Source: an uncultured Pelagibacteraceae bacterium
Lineage (GTDB): Bacteria > Pseudomonadota > Alphaproteobacteria > Pelagibacterales > Pelagibacteraceae
DNA length: 36,240 nt
Assembly (NCBI GenBank): GCA_902561015.1
Contig: CACENB010000008.1
Coordinates: 1-36,240 of the forward strand
Reading direction: 5' to 3'
The notes under the pieces were generated by a model, which did no database searches, was not told the origin of the DNA, and worked only from the letters and a program-made list of their open reading frames with translations. Of this stretch, positions 33,367 through 36,240 are shown in pieces; positions within the stretch are counted from its first letter, which is position 1, and each line of letters opens with the position of its first letter. The translations under genes were made by a program, and so were the position numbers.

Positions 33367-34677
33367 TTAGGCAACTACAAAACTTATAACACTTAAAACT
33401 GCTATTAACCATATAGCTGGTGAAGTAGTTGAAAACTTACCAGTGAATATTTTGATTAAAGCGTACGACACAAATGCTAAGGCAATACCATTGCTTATAC
33501 TATAAGTTAAAGGCATAGTTATCATGGCAAGAATAGCCGGGGCAGACTCTGAAACATCGTTCCATTCAATATCAGTTATATTTCTAATAAATAAAACTGA
33601 AACAAAAAGTAAAGCAGCTCCATCTATTTGTTTAGGTAAACTAGTTGCTAATGGAGCGAAAAATATACATGCTAAAAAAAGTATGCCAATTACAAGTGAT
33701 GTCATTCCAGTTTTTCCACCAGCTTTAACTCCTGCACCAGACTCTACGTAACTAGTAACTGTAGTAGTTCCCATCATAGCTCCTGCAACAGTACCCACAC
33801 TGTCAGATAACATTGCTTTATTTATGTCTTGAACTTTTCCATCTTTGCTAACTTTTCCAGCAACATTTGCCACTGAAGTTAATGTTCCTGCAGTGTCAAA
33901 AAAGTCTATAAATAATAATGTAAATATTACCGTAGACATTCCTGCAGTCATAGCGGCAGATAGATCAAATTCAAAAAGATAAGTCATTGGCGGTGGAGAA
34001 CTTGCAATACCATTAAATTTTGCAAGGCCTGTCACCCAAGCAATAATACTAAAAACTAAGATCCCAATAATGATATTACCTTTAATATTCATCTTATCTA
34101 AAACTATGATTGCAATAAAAGTTGCACATCCTAATAATACAAGAGGATCACCTAAGTTACCTAGTTGCACCAAGGTTACTGGATTGTCGACAACCACTTC
34201 CATTATTTGAAGGCCGATGATTGCTAGGAATAAACCTATTCCAGCGCCTATACCTAACTTTAAACTTCTAGGAATTGAATTTATTAACCAAGCTCTTAAA
34301 GGGGTTAATGATATTACTAAAAACAATAAACCTGCTACTAATACAGCACCTAGAGCTTGCTGCGGCGTATAACCCATTCCAGCACAAACTCCAAATGCAA
34401 CGAAAGCATTGATTCCCATTCCTGGCGCCAATCCTATTGGCCATGTTTTTCCATAGAACGCCATAATAAAGCATGCTAATGCAGTCGCTAAAATAGTTGC
34501 TGTATAAACTGCGCCGAAATCAAAGAAACCTTTTTCGGGTCCGGCAAACTCTCCCGACAAAATAAATGGATTTAAAAACATGATGTAAGCCATGGTTAAA
34601 AACGTTGTAGTACCAGCGATTACCTCTGTTTTAAAATTAGTTTTGTGTTTTTTATAATTGAAATATTTATCAAGCAT
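33367..34677 (-). CDS. NCS2-family purine permease (AzgA-like)
   Basis: A 436-residue membrane transporter of the AzgA/PbuG branch (guanine/hypoxanthine/adenine). The start FKTEVIAGTTTFLTMAYIMF followed by NPFILS is the branch signature. GLAPGMGINAFVAFGVC near 86 is the conserved TM3 region, and the segments DFFDTAGTLTSVANVAG near 259 and GTTTVTSYVESGAGVKAGGK near 303 hold the substrate- and cation-binding positions. A strong Shine-Dalgarno AGGAGGA lies at 34681-34687, very close to the start. A hairpin-forming stretch is further upstream. Convergent with the phosphoribosyltransferase gene, consistent with purine salvage. Confidence 0.93.
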   Translation of the reverse strand: MLDKYFNYKKHKTNFKTEVIAGTTTFLTMAYIMFLNPFILSGEFAGPEKGFFDFGAVYTATILATALACFIMAFYGKTWPIGLAPGMGINAFVAFGVCAGMGYTPQQALGAVLVAGLLFLVISLTPLRAWLINSIPRSLKLGIGAGIGLFLAIIGLQIMEVVVDNPVTLVQLGNLGDPLVLLGCATFIAIIVLDKMNIKGNIIIGILVFSIIAWVTGLAKFNGIASSPPPMTYLFEFDLSAAMTAGMSTVIFTLLFIDFFDTAGTLTSVANVAGKVSKDGKVQDINKAMLSDSVGTVAGAMMGTTTVTSYVESGAGVKAGGKTGMTSLVIGILFLACIFFAPLATSLPKQIDGAALLFVSVLFIRNITDIEWNDVSESAPAILAMITMPLTYSISNGIALAFVSYALIKIFTGKFSTTSPAIWLIAVLSVISFVVA

Positions 34678-34711
34678 AAATCCTCCTCATGGATGATAAT
34701 TATTTGATTCT

Positions 34712-34745
34712 GAATAAAAATACTCTTTTTAAGTATGCTTTATTC
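34712..34745 (-). promoter_or_regulatory. hairpin-forming element upstream of the NCS2 permease
   Basis: GAATAAA (34712-34718) pairs with TTTATTC (34739-34745) and ATACT (34720-34724) pairs with AGTAT (34732-34736), leaving a 7-base loop and a small 1x2 internal loop. It lies 35-68 bases before the permease start, in its probable promoter or leader. It does not resemble the purine riboswitch. Function is unknown; the high A/T content makes chance pairing possible. Confidence 0.35.
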
Positions 34746-34803
34746 ACAAAATTCAACTAAGAAGTTTATATTTATGCCATAATTATGTTGTTAACTTATA
34801 ACG

Positions 34804-35109
34804 ATGAACAAACTAAGATTTTTTTTAATAACAATTATATTTGTCAATTTATTGACAGGGTGTCAAACTGTTAAAGAAAAAACTGACAATATAGTTCAAA
34901 AAGAAAACGAAAAATTAAGCGAATTTATAGGGAAATCTTTAAGCGAACTTAAGATGGAATTAGGTAAACCTGATGAAGATTTCAAAAATGCAAAAGGTAA
35001 TTTAGAGGTAATTTACAATACAAAAAAATACTTAATCCCCTGCGAAAGAAGATTTGAAATAAATTCAGACAATATTGTAATAGGCTTTGTATCTAATGGA
35101 TGTTTTTAA
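34804..35109 (+). CDS. small lipoprotein, possibly SmpA/OmlA-like
   Basis: A 101-residue predicted lipoprotein. The hydrophobic N terminus ends in lipobox LLTGC with Cys20. The mature part has GKSLSELKMELGKPDEDFKN near 43, similar to the G-x-S-x-x-E-L-x-x-x-L-G-x-P turn seen in the BamE/SmpA-like fold, then a beta-rich end with two cysteines (IPCERRF and SNGCF) that could form a disulfide. I do not recognise a specific family. A possible -10 box CATAAT lies at 34778-34783. A strong inverted repeat follows the stop codon. Confidence 0.7.
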   Translation: MNKLRFFLITIIFVNLLTGCQTVKEKTDNIVQKENEKLSEFIGKSLSELKMELGKPDEDFKNAKGNLEVIYNTKKYLIPCERRFEINSDNIVIGFVSNGCF

Positions 35110-35112
35110 GGT

Positions 35113-35142
35113 TTACTTGCGAGTAATACACCTCGCAAGTAA
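35113..35142. terminator. perfect 11-pair hairpin between the lipoprotein gene and hsp20
   Basis: TTACTTGCGAG (35113-35123) and CTCGCAAGTAA (35132-35142) are exact reverse complements around an 8-base loop. It starts three bases after the lipoprotein stop and lies eight bases beyond the end of hsp20, so it is probably a shared terminator. Neither side has the usual run of T, which leaves the mechanism uncertain. Confidence 0.6.
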
Positions 35143-35150
35143 GGGCAAGC

Positions 35151-35597
35151 TTATCTAATTTCGATAAGTCTTTTTTTCTTATGATCTGGTAAAATTCTCT
35201 CACAAGCTACTGTTAAAAGACCATCTTTTAACTCGGCGCTATTCACTTTTACATCGTCTGCAATAGTGAATGATCTTGCAAATTGTCTTTGCGAAATACC
35301 TTTGTGAATTATTTCACCATCTTCATTTTTTTCATCAGATTTGTTAACTTGTTTTGTCCTGACTGTTAACAAATTATCTTCGAACTCAACCTCAACATCT
35401 TTCTTACTAAAACCAGCAAGAGCAACTTCTATTGAATAGTTGTCTTTCCCAGTTTTTCTAATGTTGTATGGTGGATAATTCGACTGCATAGTCAAATTTC
35501 CATTACCCAACATGTTTTCGAATTGGTCAAACATATCGTCAAAACCAATTGAGAAAGGTCTTAGTGAGTTGAATATAGATAGATCCTTACTTGTCAT
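35151..35597 (-). CDS. small heat shock protein Hsp20 (IbpA-like)
   Basis: A 148-residue ATP-independent chaperone that holds unfolding proteins. The N terminus has RPFSIGFDDMFDQFENML, typical of class A bacterial sHsps. The alpha-crystallin domain spans about 40-135, with YSIEVALAGFSKKDVEVEFE, LLTVRTKQ, the RQFARSFTIADDVKVNSAEL strand and GLLTVACERILP. The C-terminal IxI anchor is LIEIR. It has its own sigma-32-like promoter and a strong ribosome binding site facing a ROSE-like sequence, all within 90 bases upstream, so heat control at both transcription and translation is likely. Confidence 0.95.
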   Translation of the reverse strand: MTSKDLSIFNSLRPFSIGFDDMFDQFENMLGNGNLTMQSNYPPYNIRKTGKDNYSIEVALAGFSKKDVEVEFEDNLLTVRTKQVNKSDEKNEDGEIIHKGISQRQFARSFTIADDVKVNSAELKDGLLTVACERILPDHKKKRLIEIR

Positions 35598-35652
35598 ATA
35601 TCCTCCTTTTTTTAAGCAAGTTTATTTATGCAAGCCCCATAAGGCGACTTAC
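35598..35652 (-). promoter_or_regulatory. candidate ROSE-like RNA thermometer in the hsp20 leader
   Basis: On the minus strand CTTGCT (35620-35615) faces the Shine-Dalgarno AGGAGG (35607-35602) across a 7-base A-rich loop. The pairing would be C-G, U-G, U-A, G opposite G, C-G, U-A. The UUGCU opposite AGGA with a G-G mismatch is the hallmark of ROSE thermosensors of small heat shock genes. A further imperfect hairpin (AAGTCGCC with GGGGCTT) lies upstream in the leader. The whole leader is only about 55 bases. Confidence 0.5.
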
Positions 35653-35658
35653 AAAAAT

Positions 35659-35687
35659 CATATGGGAATTATATTTTTTTTTTCAAG
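35659..35687 (-). promoter_or_regulatory. sigma-32 (RpoH)-type promoter for hsp20
   Basis: On the minus strand CTTGAA (35687-35682) and CCCATATG (35666-35659) are separated by 15 bases, matching the heat-shock consensus CTTGAA and CCCCATNT with normal spacing. It sits between the end of the oligopeptidase gene (35695) and the hsp20 start (35597). RNA would start near 35652. Confidence 0.75.
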
Positions 35688-35694
35688 TATTTTT

Positions 35695-36240
35695 TTAGAT
35701 TTTATTTGAAATTTTTAAAATAAATCCATAATCAAAAGCAATTTCTTCTATAGCACCATCTCGACCAGATTTTCCACCGTGACCCGCATTCATTTCTGTC
35801 TTAAGTAAAAGAAGATTGTTATCAGTTTTATAATCTCTAAGTTTTGCTGTAAATTTTGCAGGTTCGTCAAACAAAACTCTATTATCGCTAAGGCTTGTTG
35901 TGATTAAAATATGAGGATAATCCATTTTTTTAATATTATTGTATGGAGCATAAGAATAAATATATTCGAAATGATCTTTGTTATCTTTAGCATTTCCAAA
36001 CTCATCAAATTCTCCAACTGTTAATGGAAGTGAGTGGTCTAAGTTTGTAGTTAATGAATCTACAAAAGGTACTGCCATCACTATGCCAAGAAATAATTCA
36101 GGTGCTTCATTTGCGACTGCGCCCATTAATAAGCCTCCAGCCGAACCACCCATGCCTATTATTTTACCTTTTGATGTATAATTTCTTTCAATTAAGTTTT
36201 TTGCTACAGAAATGAAATCTTTAAAAGTATTTTTTTTATT
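35695..36240 (-). CDS. ptrB: oligopeptidase B (prolyl oligopeptidase family), C-terminal part, cut by the window edge
   Basis: The reading frame is open to the last base of the window, so the gene's start lies outside; about 181 C-terminal residues are visible. This is the alpha/beta-hydrolase domain of the S9A serine peptidases: GMGGSAGGLLMGAVAN holds the nucleophile serine, VMAVPFVDSLTTNLD follows, LSDNRVLFDEPAKFTAKLRD holds the catalytic aspartate, and MNAGHGGKSGRDG the histidine. The substrate-side GEFDEFGN and YSYAPYNNI segments are typical of PtrB, which cuts peptides after lysine/arginine. All three catalytic residues are present. Confidence 0.93.
   Translation of the reverse strand, partial: NKKNTFKDFISVAKNLIERNYTSKGKIIGMGGSAGGLLMGAVANEAPELFLGIVMAVPFVDSLTTNLDHSLPLTVGEFDEFGNAKDNKDHFEYIYSYAPYNNIKKMDYPHILITTSLSDNRVLFDEPAKFTAKLRDYKTDNNLLLLKTEMNAGHGGKSGRDGAIEEIAFDYGFILKISNKI

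Noticed and set aside
34678..34803. Possible purine riboswitch before the NCS2 permease
   Set aside because: The three-way-junction loop sequences of the purine aptamer are absent; only a simple hairpin is seen.

Overview
The window reads as a stretch of a SAR11-type (Pelagibacterales) alphaproteobacterial genome. The evidence is a very low GC content (about 30% by eye), lysine- and asparagine-rich proteins, near-zero intergenic space, many 1-20 base gene overlaps, and alphaproteobacterial gene choices: class I lysyl-tRNA synthetase, RegA/ActR, ChvI-ChvG next to ahcY, the HAD-IIA/ribF/ileS order, and AmgK-MurU. No rRNA, tRNA, CRISPR, insertion sequence, phage gene or attachment site was seen. 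No gap without a gene exceeds about 130 bases; the largest are 34678-34803 and 14197-14315. Bases 1-87 hold no gene I can recognise.

Layout. (1) 88-2773, plus: HAD-IIA phosphatase-like gene, ribF, then a chimeric reading frame. The chimera joins the first ~76 residues of isoleucyl-tRNA synthetase in frame to a prephenate dehydrogenase lacking its NAD-binding N terminus. (2) 2770-6426, minus: trkH, ampG and an SH3-NlpC/P60 hydrolase. (3) 6515-10041, plus: class I lysS, pyrD, rpmB and a YhhQ-like transporter. (4) 10042-14196, minus: a compact polyamine operon of ODC-like decarboxylase, deoxyhypusine-synthase-like protein, N-carbamoylputrescine amidase and agmatine deiminase. (5) 14316-15450: regA (no partner kinase nearby) convergent with bioY. 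(6) 15497-23975, plus: polA, chvI, chvG, ahcY, tsaE, amgK-like and murU-like genes. (7) 23953-25685: gpmA (minus), then a VanZ-like gene and a lipoprotein SLT transglycosylase (plus). (8) 25675-30937, minus: msrA, sseA, periplasmic adaptor and RND pump in one tight run. (9) 30973-34677: EamA transporter, AlkA-like glycosylase, DUF1330, purine-type phosphoribosyltransferase and NCS2 purine permease. (10) 34804-36240: small lipoprotein, hsp20 and the C-terminal part of oligopeptidase B, cut by the window edge.

How the genes work together. The polyamine operon can turn ornithine/arginine-derived precursors into putrescine and probably a longer polyamine. AmpG, NlpC/P60, SLT, AmgK and MurU together suggest peptidoglycan turnover and recycling. 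The phosphoribosyltransferase and NCS2 permease form a convergent purine-salvage pair sharing a terminator.

Most notable observations: the ileS-tyrA chimera (deletion, real fusion or assembly artefact); the deoxyhypusine-synthase-like polyamine operon; an RND adaptor without its helical hairpin; and hsp20 carrying a sigma-32-like promoter with a ROSE-like sequence masking its ribosome binding site. I see no clearly new multi-gene system; the polyamine operon is the best candidate for unexplained biochemistry.
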